Shown here: positions 22,160-31,830 of the stretch, piece after piece
Numbering within the stretch: the stretch's first letter is position 1
Layout of the letters: every line of letters begins with the position of its first letter
NCBI GenBank assembly: GCA_009602735.1
Contig: WELA01003352.1
Span: 252,257 to 288,785, forward strand
DNA length: 36,529 nucleotides
DNA from: Mesotaenium endlicherianum
Lineage: Eukaryota; Streptophyta; Zygnematophyceae; Zygnematales; Mesotaeniaceae
Direction of reading: 5' to 3'
Notes under the pieces: model-generated
Told to the model about the DNA's origin: nothing
What the model saw: the letters and a program-made list of their open reading frames with translations, nothing else
Database searches by the model: none
Translations under genes and position numbers: made by a program

Positions 22160-22289
22160 GTTGACACTGAGGGTTCACGTAACTGTTCTTTTATCGCTCT
22201 CGCTCACTAACTGTCATATATTTTCCCCTCCAACTTAAATGGAGACAGGACCGCCTGTCACCTTCCCGTGTCAACTGAAATGACAGTTA
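22160..22289 (-). other. Structured pol-ORF3 junction with interdigitated inverted repeats
   Basis: TAACTGTCAT (22289-22280, holding the pol stop) pairs with ATGACAGTTA (22217-22208). GTTGACAC (22275-22268) pairs with GTGTCAAC (22167-22160). The order a-b-a'-b' could form a long-range pseudoknot in the RNA. A smaller hairpin, GACAGG-ACCG-CCTGTC, lies at 22244-22259. Confidence 0.5.
22221..22238 (-). other. Internal (central-like) polypurine tract of family B
   Basis: On the minus strand TTAAGTTGGAGGGGAAAA shares 13 bp with the PPT next to the 3' LTR and has a longer purine run (GGAGGGGAAAA). It lies between pol and ORF3. Confidence 0.55.
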
Positions 22290-25200
22290 TGAAGGGATTC
22301 CAGCGGCCCGAAGGTGGAACCGTTTCAACGCCCCTTTGGCATTGGTCAAGTGGTCCTTAAACTCCCAAGTGTCCCCAGAGGCATCGTAACCCTTCCATTG
22401 AATGAGGTATTTCATGACATATTTAGACGATCGACGGACCGAGCGAGCGTCTAAAATCTCATCGACCTCATATTCCTCAGGGTCGCCGTCCCGGACAGCG
22501 GGGACCGCTCCCGGTTGGACAGGTAACCGACCTGTGAACAGTGTATCACCTTTGATGTACGGTTCCAGGAGGGAGACGTTAAAGACCGGGTGCCCCTTGT
22601 ATTCAGCTGACATGTTCAGTTTGTAAGCATTCTGACCGACACGACGGACCACCGAATATGGACCGACCCAGACAGGGCCAAGCTTTTTCTTGACCACACC
22701 AGGGAGGTACAGGTGCTGAGAATGCAGTTTGACTAAATCCCCCTTGGAAAATGTCAGTTCCCGACGGTGTTGATTAGCGTATTTTTGTTGGTTTTCTTGG
22801 GCCGTGTGCAAGTTTCGTTGGACTTCTGACAGGGTGTCAGCAAACTCCTGAGTTAACTGGAGGGAGACCGGGTTGTCAATCCCTTCAGGGTGAGTTAAAG
22901 ATTCCCCTAGCACATCTAGAGGAGACTTAGGGACTCTACCCAGGCTGAGTTCAAAAGGAGTTTTGCCCGTTGACGCGTGCACCGCACTGTTGACCGCAAA
23001 CTGAATTTGAGGCAACAGGTCATCCCAATTATCTTGTTTTTGGTTAATATATGCTCTCAGCACCTCCTGCAGAACTCGGTTAGTTCTTTCAGTCTGCCCA
23101 TCAGTCTGAGGGTGGTTTGCTGTGCTGAGCAGCTGTTTGACTCCCATTAACCCCATTAAAGCTCTCCAGAACTTAGAGGTGAATTTTGAGTCTCTGTCTG
23201 AGATGATATTAGAAGGGAGCCCATGTTGGCATACTACATGGTTGTAAAACTGTCTCGCTGTTTCGAGTGCAGTCACTTTGACAGTTGTGGGGATAAAAAT
23301 GACCATTTTTGTCAGTTTATCCACGACTACCAGTATTGAATCATGCCCGTTGGCAGTTCTTGGTAGTGAGACCACCCAGTCCATGGATATAGTTTCCCAG
23401 CGTCCCGCTGGGATGGGTAGCGGTTGCAAGAGACCTCCGGGTGGTGTGTGCCGAGACTTATTTCTCTGACACTGGTCACAGGACTTGACATATTTCAAGA
23501 CCTCCCGGGGTAACCCCTCCCAATGATAATGTTTTGCCAGTTTGCCAACAGTTTTGGCCTGCCCCAAATGTCCACCCAGGAGACTGTCATGAGCTTGACT
23601 CAGTAAGAGAGACCTTATTTCCAAGTTATTAGGAATGACCAGCTTCAGCCTGCCTGAAGTGGTTTCAGTCACCCAGACCCCTCCCTTGAGCTTATACCCG
23701 AGTGCAGTAGCACGACACACACCAGTAGTGGGGCTGGGCTCAAATGTTGGGTCAGAAAGGTAGGCTTTCCTAAGTTGTTCAAGGAAGGACTTTTTCACCT
23801 TTAGTGAAGTGAGTGCACACAGGACTTTATCTACAGCATGCTGACTAAAGTTCCTTTCTTGCAAGTCAGGTCTTCTAGAGAGTGCATCAGCAGGATTCAA
23901 CTTCCCTGGTTTGTAGTCGATCTGGACTTGGAACTGCTCCAGCATCTGGCTCCAGCGGTTCTCCCTCCTCGACAGCTTGGACTTCTTCTGAAAGTGGGTC
24001 AGAGCTAGATGATCTGTAATCACCTTAAAAGCTTTACCATGTAAGTATGCTCTCCACTGTTTGAGTACATGAATGATAGCTAGCAGCTCTTTATCATGCA
24101 CTGAGTAATTAATCTCCGCTGGATTAAATTTCATAGACTCATACAACACAGGATGCCACTCCTGCCGTACCTTACCATCCTTTGTGGTTTTGTCAGCAGG
24201 CTGCAACAAAATAGCACCCATGGCAAAATCAGAGGCATCAGTAACCACCTGCACCGATTTGCTGGGGTCATACACGGCTAGCACTGGGGCAGAACAAAGG
24301 GCATCTTTAAGGGTCTGGAAGGCAGCCTGCTGCTCTTCCCCCCACACATACCCGATGTCTTTCTTAGTAAGGTTAGTCAATTTACAGGCCTTTGTGGAAT
24401 AATTCTCAATAAATCTCCTATAGTAGTTAGCCAACCCGAGGAAGGATCTAACTTCAGAGACAGACTGTGGTACTGGCCAGTCCCTTATGGTCTGGACTTC
24501 CTTAGGATCCACACGGATGCCCTCTTTACTGACAACGTGGCCTAAGAATTCAATACTTAAATAAAGAAATCACACTTGCTCATTTTAGCATATAAGTGAT
24601 TTTTTCGCAGAGTGTCCAGGATTGTCTTTAAGTGTTCAATGTGCTGAGCTTCATTTTTTGAGAAAATTAAAATATCATCCAGGAAAACTTGCACAAACTT
24701 ATCCAAATAAGGTCTGAAAATGTCATTCATGGCACCCATGAAGGTAGCAGGAGCATTAGTCAGTCCAAATGGCATCACGTTGAACTCATAGTGTCCATAA
24801 CGTGTGCGGAAGGCAGTCTTGTGTTCATCCCCCTCAGCAATTCTGATTTGATGATAACCACTCTTGAGATCTATCTTACTGAACACCTTAGCGCCAGACA
24901 GGGTATCAAGCAAGTCCTCGATTCTGGGTAAAGCATACTTGTTCTTTACTGTAATTCTGTTCAGGGCTCTGTAATCCACACACATCCGCATACTGCCATC
25001 CTTTTTCTTAACAAATAGGATAGGTGCGCCGTACGGTGATTTACTGGGAGAAATGTAACCATTTTCCTCCAGCTCTGCAATCTGTGTTTTCAACTCCTCA
25101 CTCTCCAAATAAGACAAGCCATACGTGCGTTGCCAGGGTGGCTAACTCTCGGGTAATAAATCAATCCTATGATCTACTTCCCGCTTAGGGGGTAGTCTTG

Positions 25201-26095
25201 GAGGCATATTAAACACATCCGTGTACTGAGCAACAATGTTTGCAGCAGTAGGGTGCTCCGGAGGGCTTACCTTTTTCTCAACCACTTCTTCAGGTTGAGG
25301 AGGTACCTCTCTTAGCAGCAGACAGAACATTCTGTCTTCCTTCTGGTTCCAGCTTTTGACGAACTCCATTGCATTCAGCAACTTGCATCCTTCTGGAAGC
25401 CTCTTCTTTTCCTTCATTTGCCATCCACACAGGACAAGAGGAAGAGCACTGGTGGGTGCCAAGTCAGTCTGCCCATCACTGGCTCCTCTCACTTTAACTG
25501 TACCTCTGCTCCAACACACTTCAGCTTGATGTCTATTAAGCCAGGACCTGCCTAGCACGAGATCATAAAAGCCAGTGTTGAGTACCTCAAATGTAAGCGT
25601 TTCAGTTAGAACTGCAATGCCAGAACCTAACTGGACCTCAATAGGCTTGGTTATAACTCCTCCCGGGATACTTGAGGCATCTCCAAGGAATATTTTTCTA
25701 TTCCCTTGGGTGACAGTAGGCAGCCTTAGCCGCTTAACTAAGTCCTTGTGAATAAAAGTATGTGACGCCCCTCCGTCAACAAATGCCCTCACCTTCCTAC
25801 CTGCAATCATGCAATGCAGTAGGATAGGGGGGACTGTCTTTTCCTGACTTTCGCATTGTTCTCCTGACGTAGCAAAGAAATGTTGGACATCAGGTGGAAC
25901 AAGAGCATCCAGAGTGTGCACTCTCTGGACGTCTATATTACTGATGGTCTCCTTTATCTGTTTGTCAGGCATGCATAGTGAATCCAGTTCAGCAGGACCC
26001 ATAATACCTGCTACGAGGGCAGCTAGTGACGACTCACTATCTCTAGCATCCTCACAGTCAGTAGACTGGATTACTGACTGTTGCTGTCTTTTAAA
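22287..26095 (-). pseudogene. pol of family B: protease, RT, RNase H, integrase, chromodomain
   Basis: Pol is entered from gag by a predicted -1 shift at 26095-26089. Protease: AFVDGGASHTF, with Asp at about 25780. [35 protein letters not shown] and FLDD (about 24685-24674). RNase H carries Asp/Glu/Asp in VTDASDF, HDKELL and ITDHLA. Integrase has an HHCC zinc finger (H-x6-H, CDQC) and a D,D(35)E core in SMDWVVSL, IISDRDSKF and DGQTERTNR. A chromodomain (EYEVDEILDAR...LIQWKGYD...DTWE) ends the protein at TAA 22289. Two lesions exist: an in-frame TAG at 25144-25142 between protease and RT, and a one-base loss near 24556-24560 after the RT active site. All other catalytic residues I checked are present. 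Confidence 0.93.
26054..26095 (-). promoter_or_regulatory. Programmed -1 ribosomal frameshift signal (gag-pol)
   Basis: The slippery heptamer T_TTA_AAA is in phase with gag (26095-26089). Seven nucleotides follow, then a perfect 10-bp stem ACAGTCAGTA/TACTGACTGT with an 8-nt loop (26081-26054). The gag TAA (26073-26071) lies within the first stem strand and loop. Reading -1 from the heptamer enters the pol frame with no stop until 25144. Confidence 0.8.
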
Positions 26096-27549
26096 GGCTG
26101 GTCTTTTCTCTCGACCTTAGGCAGGTGCTTGACCGGACACTGTTCTCTGTAGTGGCCTTTCTGCTGACAATGGTAGCAAGTAGATTTTGCTGAGGCTGGT
26201 CTCGGCTTAGTCCTACCACCACCCCTTCCATAGCCACCTCGAGAGGGACCACCTCTACCTCTAGACTGAATAGCATTGTACTCATACTCATATTCATCAC
26301 CCTGATTATCCTCAGCCTGGTCTCCTTCAACTGCATTGTAGGAACCGTGGGGCTTTTTGACAATCTTAGACACCAAAGCGTTACTCTGGCGCTTGTGATT
26401 GAACTGCTGCTGATCCCAGGCGTCAGCATCCTGGATCAAGTCAGCCAGTTTCTCATACTTTTTCTCAGCAAAATGACCAGAGACCTCGGATTTCAAGCCA
26501 TACCTGAAGTATGCTATCCTATACCGTTCTGGCAAATCAGGCTGCTTCATCATGTTCTCTTGGAACTTTTGAGCAAACTCAGCAACTGAAGTGGTCTGCT
26601 TCAGTGTCAGGGAGATCATCGCATAGATAGCTTTCTCCTGCTGGTTGATGACATCAAACTTCTCATGCAACTTCTCGACAAACTCTACCCACGTAGGGTC
26701 ACCGAGTTGCCGAGCCTTACGCTCTTCCTTCCAGTAAAGCCACCAGTCTGCGGCACTGCCTTTCAGTAGCGCACCGGTGTGCCTGACCTTCTCGTAATCT
26801 TGCAGTTCTGGGTAGTTCTCCAGCCACTGCTCAACATCCGCGAGAAACTTGATCAGGTAATATTTTCTGTTTCCCTCAGGATCATAGTCCTGGGGAGGTT
26901 TCGGCTTGGGCTTACTAGGCCCTCGGCCACCACCACTAGTGGTGTGAGACCCCAGTTGGTCTCTGTCCCGGAGTAGGGACATTATGATTCTTTTGTCCTC
27001 CTGCTGGGACTGATACATGGTCGCCATTTGCGACTGCATCTGAACGAACAATGCTCCCAAGTCTACATTTTGGGGTGGTAGATTAGCAAATGCAGCAGCA
27101 GCATTGGCATCTACTCGCTGAGTAGTGTCCTCAACAATCCCTCTTGCTCCTGCAGCAGCAATTCCTGCCGCATTCAGCCGGTCACGTATTTGACCTAGGG
27201 GTACATTGAGTTGTACGGCAGGAGGTGGGTTCAGAACATTGGCCCTTGATGCCATAAGTTCTTCAACAGTGCGCTCGTCAGCTGGCTGTCCTTCCCTCCT
27301 TTGTATATCTTCAGCGGCCTTTGCTACTTGTTCAGCTTCTAGTCTGGCTATCTCCTCCTCAGCTTGCTGAGCTGCGACTGAGGCAATAGCAGCTGCCTCA
27401 TCTGCAGCCTCCCTAGCTGCAGTATCCGCTACTGCTTCCGAATAGGTACGGTTTCCCGCTACATGGCTTTCCGCCTGGTTTTCGACATTCTCGTTATCCT
27501 GGTTCTCCATGTCTCGGGAGTTGCTAGTTTGAGACCTTGTCCTTACCAT
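26071..27549 (-). CDS. Gag polyprotein of family B, intact
   Basis: This 492-codon frame starts 21 nt after the PBS. An Ala/Glu-rich helical N-terminus (about 45-90) and a P/G-rich linker (about 205-230) precede the capsid-like gag domain, with motifs FLADVEQWLENYPE, WWLYWKEER and FAQKFQENM (about 235-400). An RGG-rich stretch leads to one zinc knuckle CYHCQQKGHYREQC (C-x2-C-x4-H-x4-C, residues 458-471). It would form the particle and bind element RNA. No stop or frameshift is visible, unlike pol and ORF3. It overlaps pol through the frameshift signal at its end. Confidence 0.93.
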   Translation of the reverse strand: MVRTRSQTSNSRDMENQDNENVENQAESHVAGNRTYSEAVADTAAREAADEAAAIASVAAQQAEEEIARLEAEQVAKAAEDIQRREGQPADERTVEELMASRANVLNPPPAVQLNVPLGQIRDRLNAAGIAAAGARGIVEDTTQRVDANAAAAFANLPPQNVDLGALFVQMQSQMATMYQSQQEDKRIIMSLLRDRDQLGSHTTSGGGRGPSKPKPKPPQDYDPEGNRKYYLIKFLADVEQWLENYPELQDYEKVRHTGALLKGSAADWWLYWKEERKARQLGDPTWVEFVEKLHEKFDVINQQEKAIYAMISLTLKQTTSVAEFAQKFQENMMKQPDLPERYRIAYFRYGLKSEVSGHFAEKKYEKLADLIQDADAWDQQQFNHKRQSNALVSKIVKKPHGSYNAVEGDQAEDNQGDEYEYEYNAIQSRGRGGPSRGGYGRGGGRTKPRPASAKSTCYHCQQKGHYREQCPVKHLPKVERKDQPLKDSNSQ

Positions 27550-27570
27550 ACAAAGAAGACTGTGATAACT

Positions 27571-27582
27571 GCTCCGATACCA
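27571..27582 (-). other. Primer binding site of family B (initiator tRNA-Met type)
   Basis: TGGTATCGGAGC on the minus strand starts 1 nt after the 5' LTR. It is the same 12-mer as in family A, including the G at position 8. Confidence 0.8.
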
Positions 27583-27583
27583 C

Positions 27584-28302
27584 TGAAATGAATCGACTTA
27601 CCAAATAGGCGATTAACAATTAATAAAGATCTTTATATCAGCAAGTAATCTTTATGGTAATTTCCGTTAACTGGTTAAACGGCAAAGGACAATACACTAG
27701 CAGTGAATAATACTCGTAAGTCAAATGCGAGTAAACTAGCATCAATAATGCAAATCAGTAAACTCATACATAAGCAAGGTTAGAAGACAGTGCGTATCAA
27801 TGGCTTCTCGCCTTGGATTCAGATCTCTCTCAGTAAGCTGTACAAGAGAGTTGGCCTCGTTTCCGAATGCCGAACTCGAGAGCAATGCCTAGCGTATGTA
27901 CATGGAATGAGTTTACTGTTCAACGGTCAGTGCGATGGCACCGCCTACCCGGGAGTTAACCACGTTGGTAGGACCTCGGTTAACCAAATCCACCGCCATC
28001 TCCCATCATCCCGAATAGCCATCCATCATGGGGATGTCATCTGGCCATTCATCTAGCATATCGTGCTTAGGTGTATGTCAAGGCAGTTCGCTGCTACCGA
28101 GTACGGAAGTCAGCTGGCTGTCAAGAATGGGTCAGCAAGCTGACTTATATAAACTTCAGCCTGCTGCTTCCGGCTGAGTCATTAAACTGATAAATATGTA
28201 AAGTCCAGCAGACTAATTATTAACTAAAGTTCAGCAGGCTGAACTTAATTAACAATTATATTTAAACGAATATTATATCTACTAATATACTGATTCATTA
28301 CA
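27584..28302 (-). repeat. 5' LTR of family B element
   Basis: This 719-bp LTR has TGTAATGAATCAG at its 5' end and CATTTCA at its 3' end on the minus strand. The outer edge abuts the TTGAC duplication and the inner edge the PBS. A TATATAA box lies at about 28146-28152. Confidence 0.92.
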
Positions 28303-28307
28303 TTGAC

Positions 28308-30247
28308 ACAGGCACCTGCGTTGGCAATTGCCAGTGCAGAGCTGCCTTTCACCATCATCACGGACGCATCAAACTTCGCAGTGGAAGCCATTCTTCTCTA
28401 GAACTAGGGCAAAGGTTTGCAGCCTGTGGCATATGAGAGCAAGAAGTTGAGTCCTACTGAGAAGAACTATGCAGCACACGAGCGCGAGATGCTGGCTATT
28501 ATCCAGACTTTGAGGATTTGGCAATGTTATGTGAACGGCCGGAGGGTGTTCATCAAGACCGACCACAAGAGCTTAGAGGAATTTATGACGCAGTCAACGT
28601 TGACACCAAGACAGGCAAGGTGGATGGAGTTTCTGCAACAGTTCGACCACAAGATTGAGTACTTACTTGGGAAGATCAACCTTACAGATGCTTTATCCAG
28701 AAGGTGTGACCTTGCAGCTGTCTCAGTTGTCAAAGAGAATATGGACTTCAAGGAGAATCTTGAGAAAGGTTACGAGGAGGACCCAGATTTTGCAGATGGT
28801 GGAGCAGCTAAGTTCAAATCAAGTATGCAGAAGAAGGACGGCATATGGTATTATGGTGATTTCAAGAGAGTGGTGGTACTTGACATCAAGGAGCTACAAG
28901 ACTTACTACTCGCGGAGCATCATGATTGCTTATATGCTGGGCACTTTGGAAGCGAGAAGACGGCAAGCTTGCTGAAACAAAAGTATTATTGGAGGAATAT
29001 GGACAAGGACATCAAGGAGTGGATCAAAATTTGCGATGCGTGCCAGCACAACAAGACACCAAATCAAAAGAAGGGAGGTACATTGCAGCCCCTGCCCATT
29101 CAAAAGTATCCTTGGGAGCAGATAGCTATGGACTTCATCACATCTTTACTAGTGAGTGGTCAAGGGCATGATGCAATATGGGTTGTTTCAGAGTTATTTC
29201 AAATAGACTCAGCAGGATGGCTCAGTTCATTCCTATGACGGAGACTTCTACGGCAGCAGATGTGGCACGGCTATTCTTTGATAATAGTTTCAGGCTACAT
29301 GGGTTGCCGAAGGTGATTGTTTCATATCGGGATCCAAGGTTTACTAGCAACCTTTGGCGGTCAGTGTTTACTTTGATGGGGACCAAGCTGAGTATGAGCA
29401 CGTCCTATCATCCTTAGACAGATGGGCAGACGGGCAGAGTGAGAGGCTCAATAGAACTCTGCAAGAGGTGCTCAGGAGTTTTACTATGGAAGACCCCTCA
29501 GAGTGGGACAAGAAGCTGCCAGGGTTGGATTTTGCCGACAACAACAGCATGCAGGGACCTACCAAGCAGTCACTATTCACTAGGGTTTATGGGAGAGAAG
29601 TATATCATCCAGGGAACATCTTGTTGGAGAAGGTTAAGGAGACTCAAGTTCCTAGTACACAAGCTTTTATGGAGCAAATGACCAAGACTTGGGACATGGC
29701 AAAGATGTGTATTCGGGAGGCACAAGAAGAGCAGGTGAAGCATGCAAACAAGCACAAGATGGAAGTGACATTCCATGTGGGCGACAAAGTACTCTTGTCA
29801 ACAGAGAATCTACCTTTCACGGGCAAGAGGAAACTACGGGCACAATTTACAGGTCCATTTTCGGTGCTCAAGCAGGTGAATCCAGTGGCCTACAAATTGG
29901 AACTTCCTTCACATTGGGGTATACATGATGAGTTTCATGTCAGTTACCTGCGGCCATACGTTGACCCGAATGAAGGACATCTAGGACGACTACCTACACC
30001 GCCACCACCAGTCGAGATCGATGATATATTGGAGTATGAAGTGGAGGCGATTGTCGGTGATCGACGAGTCAAGCGAGGTCAAGGATTTGTCCAAGAGTAT
30101 CTGGTCAAGTGGAAAGGTTACCATGCGGACGACAACACTTGGGAACCAGAGGCCAAGTTGACTCATTGTAAATGTAAGTTGAGGCGTTATCTGCAGAATG
30201 CGTCGAGGACGTCGCGTCTTGAGGAGGGGGATGATGTAAGGTCATAG
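28308..30247 (+). pseudogene. pol of family A, second part: RNase H, integrase, chromodomain
   Basis: It continues the RT cut at 18664. RNase H has TIITDASNFAVEAIL, two in-frame stops at about 28399-28407, HEREMLAI and IKTDHKSL. The integrase zinc finger has HDCLYAGHFGSEKT and CDACQ. The core has AMDFITSL, then a frame break at about 29180-29220. The second catalytic Asp is replaced (VSYRDPRFTS), and a stop with a frame change follows near 29415. The third motif DGQSERLNR is present. A chromodomain (LEYEVEAIVGDRR...YLVKWKGYHADDNTWEPE) ends the protein at about 30030-30215. The stop TAG at 30245-30247 lies inside the 3' LTR. Confidence 0.9.
30221..30234 (+). other. Polypurine tract of family A, inside coding sequence
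   Basis: GAGGAGGGGGATGA immediately precedes the 3' LTR and encodes the last acidic residues of pol. Confidence 0.65.
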
Positions 30248-30935
30248 GATTGTAGAGTGCATTTTTTGGTCATTTTGATCTAAAATTTGTCGAATTTGGT
30301 TAAGTATTGAGAAAGTTATGGATTTCTGAAGTTTAATTAGTTTAAAGGTTGGTCGACGACCGCCCTTGTTCACAGTGAGCGCGACCGTCGGATTGACCGA
30401 CAGCATCGAGCGATCTGGTCCGCTAGAGTGAATTCGAACCTTCACGTAATTTCGGCTGACGGGGAGTGCTGACTAGGTCGATTACTCAGAATTTTTGGAA
30501 TAGCCTAGCGCGCCTAAGTTAGTATATTCTAGATATTTCGACGCATGCATGTGGACGTCAAATCGACCCGACACGTCAGATGAGGCTGATCTGGCCTTCT
30601 CACAAATATTCTGGAGCGGACGATTTGACAAATACTTCAAAATTTTGTTGCTAAGCGGCCTTCCCTCCTAGGGGCGAGTGGTCGTCATAAAAAACCATAA
30701 ATAGGCATAACTTCTTCGTTTTTTTATTAATTTTCACTTCTATGAATTTCTACGGGTTTGCAATGACAAGGCCTTTCATCTTACTTCATTTGTGATCACT
30801 TTCTTGCTACTCAATATGTTCAATAATTTTCATACGCTTTCTTAGTGACATACCGCTGCACTGTTGAGTATGATGGCAACTAGTTTTGTTCCTCGTGAGT
30901 CACTACGCTTCCACTAGAGCACTCTGCCCTTTTTA
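30235..30935 (+). repeat. 3' LTR of family A
   Basis: This 701-bp LTR starts TGTAAGGTCATAGGATTGTAG and lacks the MITE found in the 5' copy. Its last base pair has drifted to TA. It is followed by the GTTTT duplication. Confidence 0.92.
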
Positions 30936-30940
30936 GTTTT

Positions 30941-31830
30941 GCCTACAACCGCGTGATTCATTTTTGGCAAAGGTGTTGGTGTGTGTCAGTCCTTGAAATA
31001 TTGCAGCAGAGATGTGTACAGCATTGATCTCGGATAGCAAACTTCCTGCTACAGCTAGTGAGGAGAAAGTGATCATAGGCAGTCAGTCTCAAATCGTTGA
31101 TGCCTTGGATAAATGTGTTCCTTCTTTTGGACTCATGGAGAGTTAGATAACAGTCTTTGTCCCAGGCTACCTCTTGAGACTGTGAGGATTGGAGGATAGT
31201 GTGTATAGGGCTAATATGCATACTGTTTCTCTTAAATCATTATGTAAGCCCACCAATGTTGGTACAGGGCCAAGCAAGAGGTACTCCGAAGAAAAAAAAG
31301 CGCGTGTCATGCTACTGTTTCTTACATCATGCGCTTCCGATTCAATGTGACGAGCAGGATACTGGGCTTCTTAGTAGTAAAGTAGCGTGTTTGTGTCGCA
31401 GTCATAACCGTGTGAGGAAAAATGTCTGCGAGCTTTGTCTTACTCAATAATGGAATAGGCATCTACTTCATCAATTTTGCACTTCATATGCTCAATAGAC
31501 CCGTCAGAAAATATCCATGTGCAAACTCTAGCTGCAATGTGAACGCCTCATCATCAGCAAAATGAGCTGCCCTCCAGTGCATAAACACATGAGTAGATGG
31601 TGAATATTTACAAGAAAATAAAAATAAGCAGTGGAAATAATGATGACATACTTGCAAGCATATTTTCAACTCTCAACTGGAAGGGAATATGCCAGATTGC
31701 AGGCAAATAATATTCGCTTAGCTGTCGCATGCGCACGGAAGCAAAGTCACAACTGTACAAAATGGGGCATCCCCACAACTTCACATTCTCCACCCCACCT
31801 AAACAGAAGACAACACTGAACTCGATCCGA
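30941..31830. other. Intergenic DNA and 3' UTR of the SAC9 homologue
   Basis: No gene is recognised. A minus-strand TGTAA (plus TTACA at 31608-31612) about 220 nt after the SAC9 stop is a possible polyadenylation signal. Confidence 0.4.

Larger units (their letters stand above)
18665..28302 (-). mobile_element. Family B Ty3/gypsy chromovirus with an extra gene, inserted in family A pol
   Basis: LTRs at 27584-28302 (5') and 18665-19378 (3') share termini (TGTAAT...TTTCA on the minus strand) and differ by only a few percent by eye. TTGAC duplications (18660-18664 and 28303-28307) lie in the interrupted family A pol. Sense order: LTR, PBS, gag, frameshift signal, protease, RT, RNase H, integrase, chromodomain, internal purine tract, intron, ORF3, PPT, LTR. 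A same-family solo LTR has jumped into ORF3. Without it the element is about 8.9 kb, large for a chromovirus. Gag is intact; pol has one stop and one frameshift. Confidence 0.92.
15568..30935 (+). mobile_element. Family A Ty3/gypsy chromovirus, full length but decayed, with nested insertions
   Basis: The boundaries are set by a TG...CA/TA LTR pair (15568-16816 and 30235-30935) and perfect GTTTT duplications (15563-15567 and 30936-30940). Order on the plus strand: 5' LTR, PBS, gag, RT, (insertion of family B, 18665-28302), RNase H, integrase, chromodomain, 3' LTR. The GTTTT duplication across 15 kb shows that all internal elements arrived after this one. Without the family B element, its duplication and the MITE, the element would be about 5.2 kb. 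It has stops and frameshifts in gag and pol, lacks the protease region and has a mutated integrase Asp, so it is dead. Confidence 0.92.

Noticed and set aside
26048..26095. H-type pseudoknot at the frameshift site (loop ATCC with downstream GGAT)
   Set aside because: The 2-nt connecting loop cannot span a 10-bp stem, so a simple stem-loop is more likely.
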